NCBI GenBank assembly: GCA_964475205.1
Contig: CAYYVQ010000014.1
Location: 1 to 52,779 of the forward strand
Source: CAYSRM01 sp964475205
Lineage (GTDB): Bacteria > Verrucomicrobiota > Kiritimatiellia > UBA8416 > CAYSRM01
DNA: 52,779 nucleotides
Direction of reading: 5' to 3'
Part shown: positions 1-8,549 of the stretch, one piece after another
Position numbering within the stretch: the stretch's first letter is position 1
How the letters are laid out: each line of letters opens with the position of its first letter
Made by a program: the position numbers and the translations under genes
Notes under the pieces: model-generated
Told to the model about the DNA's origin: nothing
Database searches by the model: none
The model's input: only the letters and a program-made list of their open reading frames with translations

Positions 1-51
1 CCGGAACTCTGGCCACGCCAAACGTGGCAAAATGGCCATAATGAGAATTGC
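1..51. repeat. Partial MITE-like element, one terminus
   Basis: The first 50 bases are the reverse complement, with one mismatch, of bases 21522-21571, the end of a complete element at 21521-21714. The terminal inverted repeat GGCCATAATGAGAATTGC ends at base 51. A small hairpin, GCCACG/CGTGGC, lies inside it. The rest of the element falls outside the window, so only one end can be described. It codes for nothing and probably marks an old insertion upstream of dsbD. Confidence 0.75.
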
Positions 52-131
52 CGGTCAGGGGTAAAACTTTCTTGAACCTGGCTTTTCTATGTGAGAAACT
101 TATCAAACCCTTTAAATAACCGGGAGGTGTT

Positions 132-1775
132 ATGGATCTGTTTTTCCGGCAAGAGTTAAGGAAGGTTATTTTCCTGGCTGCAGTTCTGTTTCCCGGATAT
201 GCCTTGGCGCAAGGCGACATAGATAAAGAGTTCGAAGTTTCAGGTAGACTGAGCAAAGGCACGAACGAGACGAAACAAATCGAAGTTTGTATAGCAATTC
301 CTGAGAAGCATTACATCTATTCAGACAGCGTCCACGTAGAAATGGAAAACTCGGAGCTGACCGAGTTGAGTGTGCCTAAGCCGGTGGAGAAACATGACCC
401 GCACATGGGAAAGACTTTAGGAATTTACACCCAGGATGTGGAGTTTGTATATGCGGTTTCCGGTTCAGCAAGCCCGCCCCTTAACTTGAAAGTCAAATAT
501 CAGGGCTGCAGCGATACGATATGTTTCATGCCCGCCTCCGAATCTCTCACACTGGGGCAAACACGGACTGATAAACATGAGGAAACCGCAAAGGAAGTAA
601 AGTCGGAACCGGACCAGGCTGATTGGAAAGTTATCGTTGAAAACTTTGCTGTGGGGGGCAGGACAACGGGATACATGCCGCCTGATGAGTTTACCGGTTT
701 TCTGCTTTCTGCGCTCAAACAGGAGCCTGCCGGACGGCTGGACCTGCGAAGGGTGGTGGAGCAGAAAGGTTGGCTTATTGCATCTGCGCTGATCCTGCTT
801 GGCGGTTTGGCTCTTAACCTTACGCCATGTGTTTTGCCCATGATACCGATAAACCTGGCAATCATTGGCGCAGGCTCGCAGGCGGCGAGCAGGGGCAGAG
901 GCTGGGCTTTAGGAGGACTTTTCGGCGCGGGCATGGCTGTAGCGTACGGGGTTCTTGGCGCTCTGGTGGTCCTCACGGGAGCAAGATTCGGCACGCTTAA
1001 CTCATCGCCATGGTTCAATGCGGTTATTGCCGCGCTTTTTGTTGTGCTTGCCCTCGGAATGTTTGGGGTTTTCAATATTGATCTGTCCCGATTCCAGCCC
1101 AAGACAAGAGTTGGCGAGGAAAAGAAAGGCAGCCTGCCCGTGGCTTTTGTTATAGGAGCAGTAATGGCGTTGCTTGCCGGAGCCTGCGTTGCCCCGGTGG
1201 TGATTTCGGCCCTGCTGTTTGCAACGGAGCTGTATGCGGAAGGAAAATCATACGCTTTGATCCTGCCTTTTCTGCTTGGAGTCGGTATGGCGCTTCCGTG
1301 GCCTTTTGCGGGAGCGGGCTTTTCTTTTCTGCCAAAACCCGGCAAGTGGATGAATTATGTGAAATATTCCTTCGGAATCATTATTCTGGGTTTTGCGCTA
1401 TATTACGGAATCCTTTCCGCGAAGCTGTTCATGAATCGCAGCGCCGAAGCTAAACAACAGGTTCAACAAATACAGAACAGCAGCATGGAGAGAGGCTGGC
1501 ACAAATCTCTGACCGATGCCCTGACGCTGGCAGAAAAGAAAGAGCAGCCTGTTCTTATAGACTTCTGGGCAAGCTGGTGTAAGAGTTGTATACGCATGGA
1601 AAAAACCACATTTAAAGATCCGGAAGTTGTCAAAACAATGGAGCCGTTCGTTAAAGTTAAATTCCAGGCCGAGGATATGGATGCTGAGAGAATAGAGGAT
1701 GTCCTTGACTACTTTGATGTGCTTGGCCTCCCGACATACGTGGTTCTTGTGCCCCAAGGCTCACAGGGAAAGTAA
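132..1775 (+). CDS. dsbD: Thiol:disulfide interchange protein DsbD
   Basis: DsbD passes reducing equivalents from cytoplasmic thioredoxin across the inner membrane to periplasmic thiol proteins. A signal peptide (residues 1-27) is followed by a periplasmic N-terminal domain with a Cys pair at 126/131. Next comes a polytopic membrane domain with the hallmark TPCVLPM (C233) and a second Cys in LAGACVAP (C352). The last domain is thioredoxin-like with WCKSC (C483/C486). The start has a strong GGGAGGT site six bases upstream. The C-terminus stops early, at GLPTYVVLVPQGSQGK, about 20 residues short of usual DsbD proteins. Beyond the stop, another frame stays open and ends in a TGA that overlaps the ATG of the next gene, so a small frameshift near the 3' end is likely. 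The core domains are intact. Confidence 0.93.
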   Translation: MDLFFRQELRKVIFLAAVLFPGYALAQGDIDKEFEVSGRLSKGTNETKQIEVCIAIPEKHYIYSDSVHVEMENSELTELSVPKPVEKHDPHMGKTLGIYTQDVEFVYAVSGSASPPLNLKVKYQGCSDTICFMPASESLTLGQTRTDKHEETAKEVKSEPDQADWKVIVENFAVGGRTTGYMPPDEFTGFLLSALKQEPAGRLDLRRVVEQKGWLIASALILLGGLALNLTPCVLPMIPINLAIIGAGSQAASRGRGWALGGLFGAGMAVAYGVLGALVVLTGARFGTLNSSPWFNAVIAALFVVLALGMFGVFNIDLSRFQPKTRVGEEKKGSLPVAFVIGAVMALLAGACVAPVVISALLFATELYAEGKSYALILPFLLGVGMALPWPFAGAGFSFLPKPGKWMNYVKYSFGIIILGFALYYGILSAKLFMNRSAEAKQQVQQIQNSSMERGWHKSLTDALTLAEKKEQPVLIDFWASWCKSCIRMEKTTFKDPEVVKTMEPFVKVKFQAEDMDAERIEDVLDYFDVLGLPTYVVLVPQGSQGK

Positions 1776-1826
1776 CTACAGAGAATTCTATGTCAGGTCG
1801 CGATTTTTACAATCCGGTAAAACGAA

Positions 1827-3122
1827 ATGAGTGAGCTCAAGAAGGATTTACCTTCCAGGACACCCGCGCGCGGCCTGTTTGCATGGGCCTTGTATGATTG
1901 GGCGAACAGCGCGTTTTCCACAGTTATACTCACATTTGTTTTTGCGGCCTATTTCACGCGTCGGGTCGCTCCGACGGATGCGGCTGGCAGTTCGAAATGG
2001 GGGCTTGCGGTAGGCTCCGCAGGCATAGCAGTGGCTGTGTTGGGTCCCGTGCTTGGCGCGGTAGCCGATCAGAAAGGCCGGCGCAAACCCTGGCTTGCCG
2101 GATTCACTTATTTATGTGTGACCGCAACCGCGTTGTTATGGTTTGTCAAGCCGGAGAAATCAAGCATGGTCCCGGCGATGGTCCTGGTATGGATTGCAAT
2201 AGTGGGCGCTGAGCTTGCGGCGGTCTTCTACAACGCAATGCTGCCTTGCCTTGCCAAACCCGAAAGGGTCGGACGATGGTCGGGATGGGGATGGGCGCTG
2301 GGTTATATCGGCGGACTGGTCTGTTTGACGTTATCGTTATTTCTGTTTGTCAGGGAAGGATCCATTTTTGTTCTGGGCCGTGAAGAAGCTTTTCATGTTC
2401 GAGCAACTTTTGTATTGGTCGCAGCATGGTTTGCAGTATTCTCCATTCCTCTTTTTATCTTAACTCCCGACGAACCGTCGAAAAAAATCCGGATGCGCCA
2501 TGCCGTGGGGAAGGGATTATGCCAGCTTGGACGCACCCTTCGAGATGTTCGCAAATATATGACCATTATCCGGTTTCTTATTGCGAGAATGATCTATATC
2601 GACGGACTTGCAACAATGTTCGCGTTTGGCGGAGTTTATGCCGCAGGCACTTTCGGCATGAACGAACAGCAGGTGCTTCTTTTCGGTATCACACTAAATG
2701 TCACCGCCGGACTCGGAGCTTTTCTGTTTTCCTGGGTTGACGACTGGATAGGCAGCCGCCTGACAATTATACTGTCTCTGTTCGGGGTGTTGCTTCCGGG
2801 CACAGCGATGCTCTTTGTTGAAACTGCCTGGGCATTCTGGGTTCTTGGTCTGATTCTTGGAGCCTTTGTCGGCCCTATACAGGCTGCAAGTCGTTCTTAC
2901 CTTGCAAGAGCTGCGCCGGATAACCTGCGAAACGAAATGTTCGGTCTTTACGCGCTCTCAGGCAAAGCAACGGCTTTTGCGGGCCCGTTGGCTGTTGGAG
3001 GGCTTACTGCCCTTACTGGAAGCCAAAGAGCTGGAATGAGCGCCATAATGGTTTTGCTTTTTGTCGGATTGATTCTAGCTTGGACTTTACCACCAGCTTC
3101 ACACGCCAATCAGCAACACTAA
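1827..3122 (+). CDS. UMF1/Atg22-family MFS transporter
   Basis: A 431-residue polytopic membrane protein of the major facilitator superfamily. The N-terminal signature ALYDWANSAFSTVI is characteristic of the UMF1 (vacuole effluxer Atg22-like) subfamily, and DQKGRRKPW fits the conserved loop between helices 2 and 3. About twelve hydrophobic segments span the protein, and the length is normal. It follows dsbD by 51 bases and probably shares its transcript. If the dsbD frameshift is discounted, the two genes would overlap as ATGA. The substrate cannot be read from the sequence: bacterial members of this family are mostly uncharacterised. The family call is secure, the function is not. Confidence 0.88.
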   Translation: MSELKKDLPSRTPARGLFAWALYDWANSAFSTVILTFVFAAYFTRRVAPTDAAGSSKWGLAVGSAGIAVAVLGPVLGAVADQKGRRKPWLAGFTYLCVTATALLWFVKPEKSSMVPAMVLVWIAIVGAELAAVFYNAMLPCLAKPERVGRWSGWGWALGYIGGLVCLTLSLFLFVREGSIFVLGREEAFHVRATFVLVAAWFAVFSIPLFILTPDEPSKKIRMRHAVGKGLCQLGRTLRDVRKYMTIIRFLIARMIYIDGLATMFAFGGVYAAGTFGMNEQQVLLFGITLNVTAGLGAFLFSWVDDWIGSRLTIILSLFGVLLPGTAMLFVETAWAFWVLGLILGAFVGPIQAASRSYLARAAPDNLRNEMFGLYALSGKATAFAGPLAVGGLTALTGSQRAGMSAIMVLLFVGLILAWTLPPASHANQQH

Positions 3123-3498
3123 CCTGACTTATTCATGAACAATCTACTGCGAGCATACATGTCACGACATCTCAACCTATATACGGCACTTGAAATTCGG
3201 GAAGCGATGTATATTATTACAAATAAGGAGTTTACAATTTATTGCGCCCCCACCCAAAGGGTGCGGGCGAGCTTCCCGAATTTCAAGCCGCAAGGGGTTG
3301 CCGATTTCACTGCATCTGCTTCGTTCTGAGGTCTTCGGCATAGTTACTATAGCCGAAAACCTCACGCCTTGCAGCTACAGCAAACTCGGCAACTGCCGTT
3401 TCTAGGTTGAATCAACGTATGATCAAACTATCTGTTCTTGACCTCTTTCATGACTGCGTCAGAATACAGGGCTAAATTATGAAAAAAGGAGCGGGTAT
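3123..3498. other. Gene-free stretch with dyads between the UMF1 transporter and UroD-family gene
   Basis: No convincing gene lies here. The stretch holds a 17-bp perfect inverted repeat (3189-3205 and 3271-3287), a nested GC-rich hairpin near 3245-3270, and a hairpin at 3334-3357 with arms TTCGGC and GCCGAA. The ribosome binding site of the next gene is AAAGGAG at about 3485-3491. Confidence 0.6.
3189..3287. repeat. 99-bp inverted-repeat element (MITE-like or regulatory dyad)
   Basis: CTTGAAATTCGGGAAGC at 3189-3205 is matched by its exact reverse complement at 3271-3287, leaving a 65-base interior. That interior contains a second near-perfect hairpin, CGCCCCCACCC/GGGTGCGGGCG. The distance from the upstream stop codon and the missing T-run argue against a simple terminator. 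A small non-autonomous element is plausible. No second copy was seen in the window. Confidence 0.6.
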
Positions 3499-4620
3499 AT
3501 GATTGTGGAGCCCATACGACCAAAATGGAAAAGTGCTATGACCGACCGGGAGCGGTTCAATAAGCAAATGCACTACGAACCGGTTGATCGTTGCTTCAAT
3601 ATGGAGTTCGGCTATTGGAAGGAAAATTTCCAATTATGGCCGATCTTTGTCGAAAACAACATCCGTAACAACAATCAGGCTGACCGGCTTTTTAATTTTG
3701 ATGTCCTGAAAACAGTGACCGGGAAGACTTGGCTTAATCCTTCTTTCCCCAAAAAAGTGATTAAGGAAGAAGGCAATAATAAGATTGTAATGAACAGGGA
3801 TGGCCTCATTACCGAGGTGCCAAAGGATAGCCACGATACGATACCGCACTTTGTCAAAGCTACTGTGGTTACACCGGAGGATTGGAAGAAATGCAAAGAG
3901 GAACGATTCAGGCGCGATGATCCCGAACGGAAGATTGATATCCGGAAACTGAAAATGGAGCATCCGCCTGAACGGGATTATCCACTTTGTGTAGACTGCG
4001 GGTCGATGATCGGCAGGATCCGCGACATGTTGACTTTTGAGGGGCTGGCATACGCTTGTTTCGATCATCCGGAAATGGTCGAAGACATGGTTGAGACCTG
4101 TTGCCTGCTGGTCGAGGATTTTCTTGACCAGGTGTTGCCCCACTTTGATTTTGACCTTGCGTCAGGCTGGGAAGATATTTGTTTTAACCATGGCCCGATA
4201 GTATCTGTGGACTTTTTCAACAATGTGGTGGTGCCTCGTTACAAGCGCATAAGCAGAAAACTGAGGGATGCCGGGGTAGATATCTGGTACACGGACTGTG
4301 ACGGGGATGTGAGGCACATACTGCCCGGGTTCCTTGAAGGCGGGATCAATTGCATGTTTCCGTACGAGGTCAACAGCTGTGTTCACCCGGGCAGGCTTCT
4401 TGACGAATACGGGAAGGATCTTCGAATCATGGGCGGGTTCGACAAGATGCAACTTCGAAAAGGGGGAAAAGCCATCAAAGAGTACATGGAATCTCTTGTT
4501 CCTTACGTGGAACGCGGCGGTTATATTCCATTCTGCGATCATCGTTGTCCTCCGGACGTATCACAGGAGGATTACCTGTATTATCTTGACCTTAAAGAGC
4601 AGATGTTCGGCATGAAGTGA
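3499..4620 (+). CDS. Uroporphyrinogen decarboxylase (URO-D)-family protein
   Basis: A 373-residue protein with the opening typical of non-haem URO-D paralogues (MTDRERFNKQMHYEPVDR), a ligand-pocket segment around GSMIGRIRDMLTFEGLAYA, and the C-terminal MGGFDKMQLRKG. Such paralogues are abundant in PVC bacteria. The characterised relatives are corrinoid-linked methyltransferases or uroporphyrinogen decarboxylases; the divergent N-terminus favours the methyltransferase-like group, so haem synthesis should not be assumed. The start at 3499 has GGAG seven bases upstream; an internal ATG at 3538 begins MTDRERF and is an alternative. The gene stands alone, with no corrinoid protein or haem gene beside it, so the substrate is unknown. 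Confidence 0.85.
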   Translation: MIVEPIRPKWKSAMTDRERFNKQMHYEPVDRCFNMEFGYWKENFQLWPIFVENNIRNNNQADRLFNFDVLKTVTGKTWLNPSFPKKVIKEEGNNKIVMNRDGLITEVPKDSHDTIPHFVKATVVTPEDWKKCKEERFRRDDPERKIDIRKLKMEHPPERDYPLCVDCGSMIGRIRDMLTFEGLAYACFDHPEMVEDMVETCCLLVEDFLDQVLPHFDFDLASGWEDICFNHGPIVSVDFFNNVVVPRYKRISRKLRDAGVDIWYTDCDGDVRHILPGFLEGGINCMFPYEVNSCVHPGRLLDEYGKDLRIMGGFDKMQLRKGGKAIKEYMESLVPYVERGGYIPFCDHRCPPDVSQEDYLYYLDLKEQMFGMK

Positions 4621-4802
4621 TCTGGATCGCAGCTTGCCGTGTCTTGCCGGACATGTCAAAGCGTAGCGCTGCGGAGGGCGAATTGGTGAAACACCGGAGC
4701 AGCCGTATAAACATGCTGCAATCTGGCGTTTTGCCGGTTATGGTCGCCGCTGGGGGTTATCCGCGATCGCAGCAGGAATTTTCCGGGCAATGCGAATGCG
4801 GG

Positions 4803-5996
4803 CTAATTTTCCGGCAGCAGCCTGGGTATCAACCAGCGGTATTCGTCGGCAATGCTTTCGGTAACACTGCGGTTTTTAAATTCCGGTGGCAGCACGTCGA
4901 AAGTGTATGTTTCAATTTCAATATGAGCGGCGCCAGCCATGTAAGCCGCGCTGAAAAAGTCTTTATCAAGCATGTCCGCCGTGCTTCCGATAATCCTGTC
5001 TCCAGCGAAATACAGAGGGATATGGCAGTGGATTCGCCACTCGCGATCGCTACTGCCGGACGCAGCAGCCAGCGCCCCGGCAAGATCGCCTCTTGGCTTA
5101 ACTGTGCCGTCGGCAAGCTGAGCGCGAACCTGGTGAAGGTAGACAGGATCACAAAATGCTTCGAGGCGTTTCAGCGAAGTTTTGCCCGGTTTGACAGTTA
5201 TAGCAGCGCTGGCCTGAATTTTCGGCACACAAATATCCTCGGCTTGCATCCGGGCAAGGCTGTCTTCCAGGTTTTCAAACTGGACTGCCTGGTGAGCTGT
5301 GTCAAAACAACAGCCGATGTGTTTGCGGATCATTTCTTCAGAGGCTTTCCGGTTTAGTCCTTGCTCCTCAGCAAGGAACATTGAGCCTTTGTGTCGCAAC
5401 GCCAGGATTGCGTCTATAAATTCGGCAGTTGTTTCAGGGTAGCAATCAGGCTCGGGTTCAATTGCCAGTTTGATATCGCACCCGAACTTACGCTCAATCT
5501 GATCAAGCATCCATGCAGCCCGCGCAAGGTTGCGCAAGCCGTCTGCAATGTTTCTTTCCCAGTTGTTCCAGCCTTTAAACGTTAAAGGACACGTTGAGAT
5601 GCTTCCCGCGATCCCCGATGGCAGAAGCTGCGCAAGGATTTGGGCAGTCTTCGCTGTGTAGGCCAGCCTTTTGTTGCTGCTCCAGTCCGGGCGGTAGACC
5701 GCGTCTTTTATTTCGTCTTCGTGGAAACGTCCGAAAGGGAAAGCATTAACAGTGAACGCGTAAAGATTTTCAGCATTCATAAGATCGCGCAAAGTTTCAA
5801 TATTACGGGGATCGTCGATTGCCTCGGATGCGGCCTTTCCGCTTATCCTCAGGCCGAGTCCGAACTGCTCTGTGATTTCCAGTTGATTCCTGACTTTGCA
5901 GGCATAGACGCGGATGGCTTCGGTGAGTTGCGCCCATGTTTCCCCCGGATGCACATTAAGGCAGTAGGTCAGGTGTTTATTGTTATTCAGTTTCAT
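4803..5996 (-). CDS. eboE: EboE-like TIM-barrel protein (xylose isomerase/AP endonuclease fold)
   Basis: A 397-residue sugar-phosphate isomerase/epimerase-like TIM barrel. It opens with TYCLNVHPGETW, the start typical of proteins named EboE (metabolite traffic protein). Likely metal-binding positions occur in LAIEPEPDCYPETTAEF, GCCFDTAHQAVQFE, HCHIPLYF and HIEIETYTFDVLP. The start at 5996 overlaps the end of eboD by 14 bases, so the two are translationally coupled. An upstream in-frame start at 6044 would add 16 poorly conserved residues. It is the last gene of the operon. EboE is required for scytonemin production in cyanobacteria, but its reaction is not established. Confidence 0.85.
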   Translation of the reverse strand: MKLNNNKHLTYCLNVHPGETWAQLTEAIRVYACKVRNQLEITEQFGLGLRISGKAASEAIDDPRNIETLRDLMNAENLYAFTVNAFPFGRFHEDEIKDAVYRPDWSSNKRLAYTAKTAQILAQLLPSGIAGSISTCPLTFKGWNNWERNIADGLRNLARAAWMLDQIERKFGCDIKLAIEPEPDCYPETTAEFIDAILALRHKGSMFLAEEQGLNRKASEEMIRKHIGCCFDTAHQAVQFENLEDSLARMQAEDICVPKIQASAAITVKPGKTSLKRLEAFCDPVYLHQVRAQLADGTVKPRGDLAGALAAASGSSDREWRIHCHIPLYFAGDRIIGSTADMLDKDFFSAAYMAGAAHIEIETYTFDVLPPEFKNRSVTESIADEYRWLIPRLLPEN

Positions 5997-7200
5997 TGTT
6001 GGCGAAATCTGTTCTGGATTCTGATTCCTGTTTGAGCCATTCAATGCCTTCGAGCATACAGGATGCGTCTACGTGATTAACATCGATCTGCGCTCCGATG
6101 CCTTTTGGAAGAGTCAGGGTAAGCCTTCCGCCTAGATGCTCACGGAAATCGGAGAGTCCCTGGAGAATTTCGTGTTCTCCGTCTGCCCTGCGCAAGTTCA
6201 GTTCCGCGGCGTAGAATGGAAGTCCGGCTGCGTCAAATCCGTCGATAACAGAACGAAAATCGCGTTCAGAGATAAGATTTTTGCGCCAGGAGTAGAAACA
6301 GTCCAGCGCGATGCCTACTGCCACCGCCTGACCATGGCTGATCCTGTGTCCTGATAGGATTTCAAGGCGGTGCGCCGACCAATGGCCGAAATCCAACGGA
6401 CGCGCCGAGCCTGTTTCAAACGGATCGCCGCTAGTGGCAATATGTTGCAGGTGTATTTGAGCGCAGCGGTGCACCGCATCCTTCATGGCTTCAGAATCAC
6501 GCCTGCGCAGCGCATCAGCATTGCGGCAAAGAGACTCAAAGAACTCTTTGTCTCTTATTAGCGCAACTTTAAACGCTTCTGAGACGCCGCCTCGCCAGTG
6601 TTCATCGGGAAGTGACTCCAGCAGAGTGAAATCGTTTATAACGGCGAAAGGAGGCGCGAATGTTCCCATGAAATTCTTCTGCCCGTGCTCGTCAATTCCG
6701 TTTTTAACCCCTATGCCCGCGTCGCATTGAGCCAGTGTTGTAGATGGCATTCGCGCCAGCCTGAGGCCGCGGTGCACCATGGAAACAGCCAGTCCAACAG
6801 CGTCGAGCATACTGCCTCCGCCTATCGCAAGCACGAAACTCTGTCGGTCCATGTGAAGGTTGCCAAGATTCCAGATCAAGGATTCCATGTTCCTGTAACC
6901 GGTTTTTGCGTCGGCTCCTCCCGGGAAGGAACTGACGGCGCCGGCCATTTCTATGTTGAAACCAGAATCATGGAAATAGCGGTATACTTTTTTATCGAGG
7001 CCACGATTTTCATTGAGAAGCCCTTCGTCAATTACAACCGCAACCCTGTGCCGTCTGCCTTCATGGAGTCTGTCAAATGTTTTAGCAAGCAATGAATTGT
7101 CCGGGCTGAAAGCATCTTCTGTAAAGTGAACCGGATAGTCGAATCGGACATCGAATGATTGATTAACCGAACTTCTGATCTTTGCTGATTCCTGTTTCAT
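5983..7200 (-). CDS. eboD: EboD-like sugar phosphate cyclase (3-dehydroquinate synthase superfamily)
   Basis: A 405-residue member of the dehydroquinate-synthase/sugar-phosphate-cyclase superfamily. The NAD-binding segment LAIGGGSMLDAVGLAVSMVH, the block PSTTLAQCDAGIGVKNGID and the metal ligands in GGVSEAFKVAL, LDFGHWSAHRLE and ISHGQAV are all visible. True AroB has VGGKTG where this protein has IGVKNG. That favours a cyclase acting on a different sugar phosphate, as in EboD and related C7-cyclitol synthases, rather than shikimate synthesis. ATG at 7200 is preferred; an in-frame GTG lies two codons upstream. It is fourth in the ebo operon, between eboF and eboE. Its product is unknown. Confidence 0.87.
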   Translation of the reverse strand: MKQESAKIRSSVNQSFDVRFDYPVHFTEDAFSPDNSLLAKTFDRLHEGRRHRVAVVIDEGLLNENRGLDKKVYRYFHDSGFNIEMAGAVSSFPGGADAKTGYRNMESLIWNLGNLHMDRQSFVLAIGGGSMLDAVGLAVSMVHRGLRLARMPSTTLAQCDAGIGVKNGIDEHGQKNFMGTFAPPFAVINDFTLLESLPDEHWRGGVSEAFKVALIRDKEFFESLCRNADALRRRDSEAMKDAVHRCAQIHLQHIATSGDPFETGSARPLDFGHWSAHRLEILSGHRISHGQAVAVGIALDCFYSWRKNLISERDFRSVIDGFDAAGLPFYAAELNLRRADGEHEILQGLSDFREHLGGRLTLTLPKGIGAQIDVNHVDASCMLEGIEWLKQESESRTDFANNETE

Positions 7201-7250
7201 AAGCACTGCTTTTTCTATAACCCGGCGTCCGTGTAACGGGGCGCGCGAGA

Positions 7251-8537
7251 CTAAGACATCATCGTTTCAAGATATTTCCCTGTGCAGGCAGCCAATTCCC
7301 GCAAGGTGTCGGGTTGTTTATCAAATGAAATACTGGAACTCCATGCAACTGGTTTGTCTATCCGCCCGTGGGTGCCCCTGATGCGGGCGGTGTTGGCTGA
7401 AACGCCGGGTGGAAACCACTGGAAGTTCAGCTCGCACGGGTCAAAGCCGGGCTTGTTGTGTATGTCGACATGCGATGCATAATCAGGCGCCTTTTGTGTT
7501 TCCTTCCACCATGGGTAGGCAAACCATACGCCAGGCTCAGCGACCAGAACCATTTCTCCCGAACGCGGATGCGCAATGCCGGCATCTTCTTTTTCCGCGT
7601 TCAAGAGCACGCTTGAAATGCCCGGGGCTGATCTTAACAGCGAAGCTACAGGGTCGACATCGGCTGCGTCGCGAATATAAACATGGGCAGCGGCATGGTC
7701 AACCATGGCAAAAGCGCGTGACGCGTAGAGGTCCGGATAGATCCGTCCTGCGACTGTCCTTGTTTTGAGCAGGCCTTCTTCGGAGAGCAGGCGGTTCGGA
7801 AAGATGGCGCCGCAGGGCGCTGATTTTGTTATGCAGTAATCTCCCCATATAACCCAATCGTAACCCGCGCCCTCTGCTGCAGCGATAAGATTGTTGATTT
7901 GTGAGGAAACTGCGTTAAACGATCTCATGCTGTTGACGGGATCCGGTCCGTTGCGTTGCATGTCATAATCCAGGGTAGGCAGATAGGAAAGCAGCAATTC
8001 CGGCCCGTCGTTTTGCATTACATCGCCCGTAGCCGCGGCTATCCAGTCTCCGACCTTAGGGGAAGCGGCCGGTCCCCAGTAGTACCGGAGCTTAAACTTG
8101 CCCAGTTTTGACAGCAGTCTTGGATAGAGATTTCGCGGCATGCTGTAGCAGTCCATTATCATCCCGCCGTGGTGTTTATGTATTGGCGCGGGAGAAAGGA
8201 CAATGTCCGCCTGTTCTCCGAGTGACTGCTGCCAGAACAGTATGCCAACTTTGTTGCCTTCTTCCCTGAAACGCTGCCATATTCGTTGACCTTCAACTAT
8301 AGCTGAGGACTGTTCCCAGAAAAAAGCTTTGCGCAGAGTCCGGTCATAGAATCCGTTAGCGACCATTCCGTGTTCCGAAGCGTTCAAACCGGTTCTGAAA
8401 GTGGCCTGCGCAGTGCAGGTTACCGCTGGAAATGGCGGTGTAACGGATTTAAAAGACACCTTTTCCGTGACGGCAAGTTGATCCGCTGTTTCCTTTCCTA
8501 GTCCGGCTACATTAAGAACAAGCAGTTTTTTCTTCAT
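7251..8537 (-). CDS. eboF: EboF-like type I phosphodiesterase/nucleotide pyrophosphatase family protein
   Basis: A 428-residue protein of the alkaline-phosphatase superfamily, in the nucleotide pyrophosphatase/phosphodiesterase branch. The segment PPFPAVTCTAQATFRTG contains the expected catalytic Thr, and ASEHGMVANGFYD is the next conserved block. Several metal ligands look substituted: Asn9 where family members have Asp (LNVAGLG), Gln in DYDMQRNGP where His is usual, and GDYCI in place of a DHG-like motif. It may act on an unusual substrate or have an altered metal site. There is no signal peptide, so it is probably cytoplasmic. Its start lies 12 bases after eboC ends. The eboF name rests on family and position. 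Confidence 0.8.
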   Translation of the reverse strand: MKKKLLVLNVAGLGKETADQLAVTEKVSFKSVTPPFPAVTCTAQATFRTGLNASEHGMVANGFYDRTLRKAFFWEQSSAIVEGQRIWQRFREEGNKVGILFWQQSLGEQADIVLSPAPIHKHHGGMIMDCYSMPRNLYPRLLSKLGKFKLRYYWGPAASPKVGDWIAAATGDVMQNDGPELLLSYLPTLDYDMQRNGPDPVNSMRSFNAVSSQINNLIAAAEGAGYDWVIWGDYCITKSAPCGAIFPNRLLSEEGLLKTRTVAGRIYPDLYASRAFAMVDHAAAHVYIRDAADVDPVASLLRSAPGISSVLLNAEKEDAGIAHPRSGEMVLVAEPGVWFAYPWWKETQKAPDYASHVDIHNKPGFDPCELNFQWFPPGVSANTARIRGTHGRIDKPVAWSSSISFDKQPDTLRELAACTGKYLETMMS

Positions 8538-8549
8538 TATGACCTCTGG

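Noticed and set aside
5983..7200. AroB (shikimate pathway) identity for the cyclase gene
   Set aside because: The VGGKTG block is changed to IGVKNG, and all four neighbours are ebo genes rather than shikimate-pathway genes.
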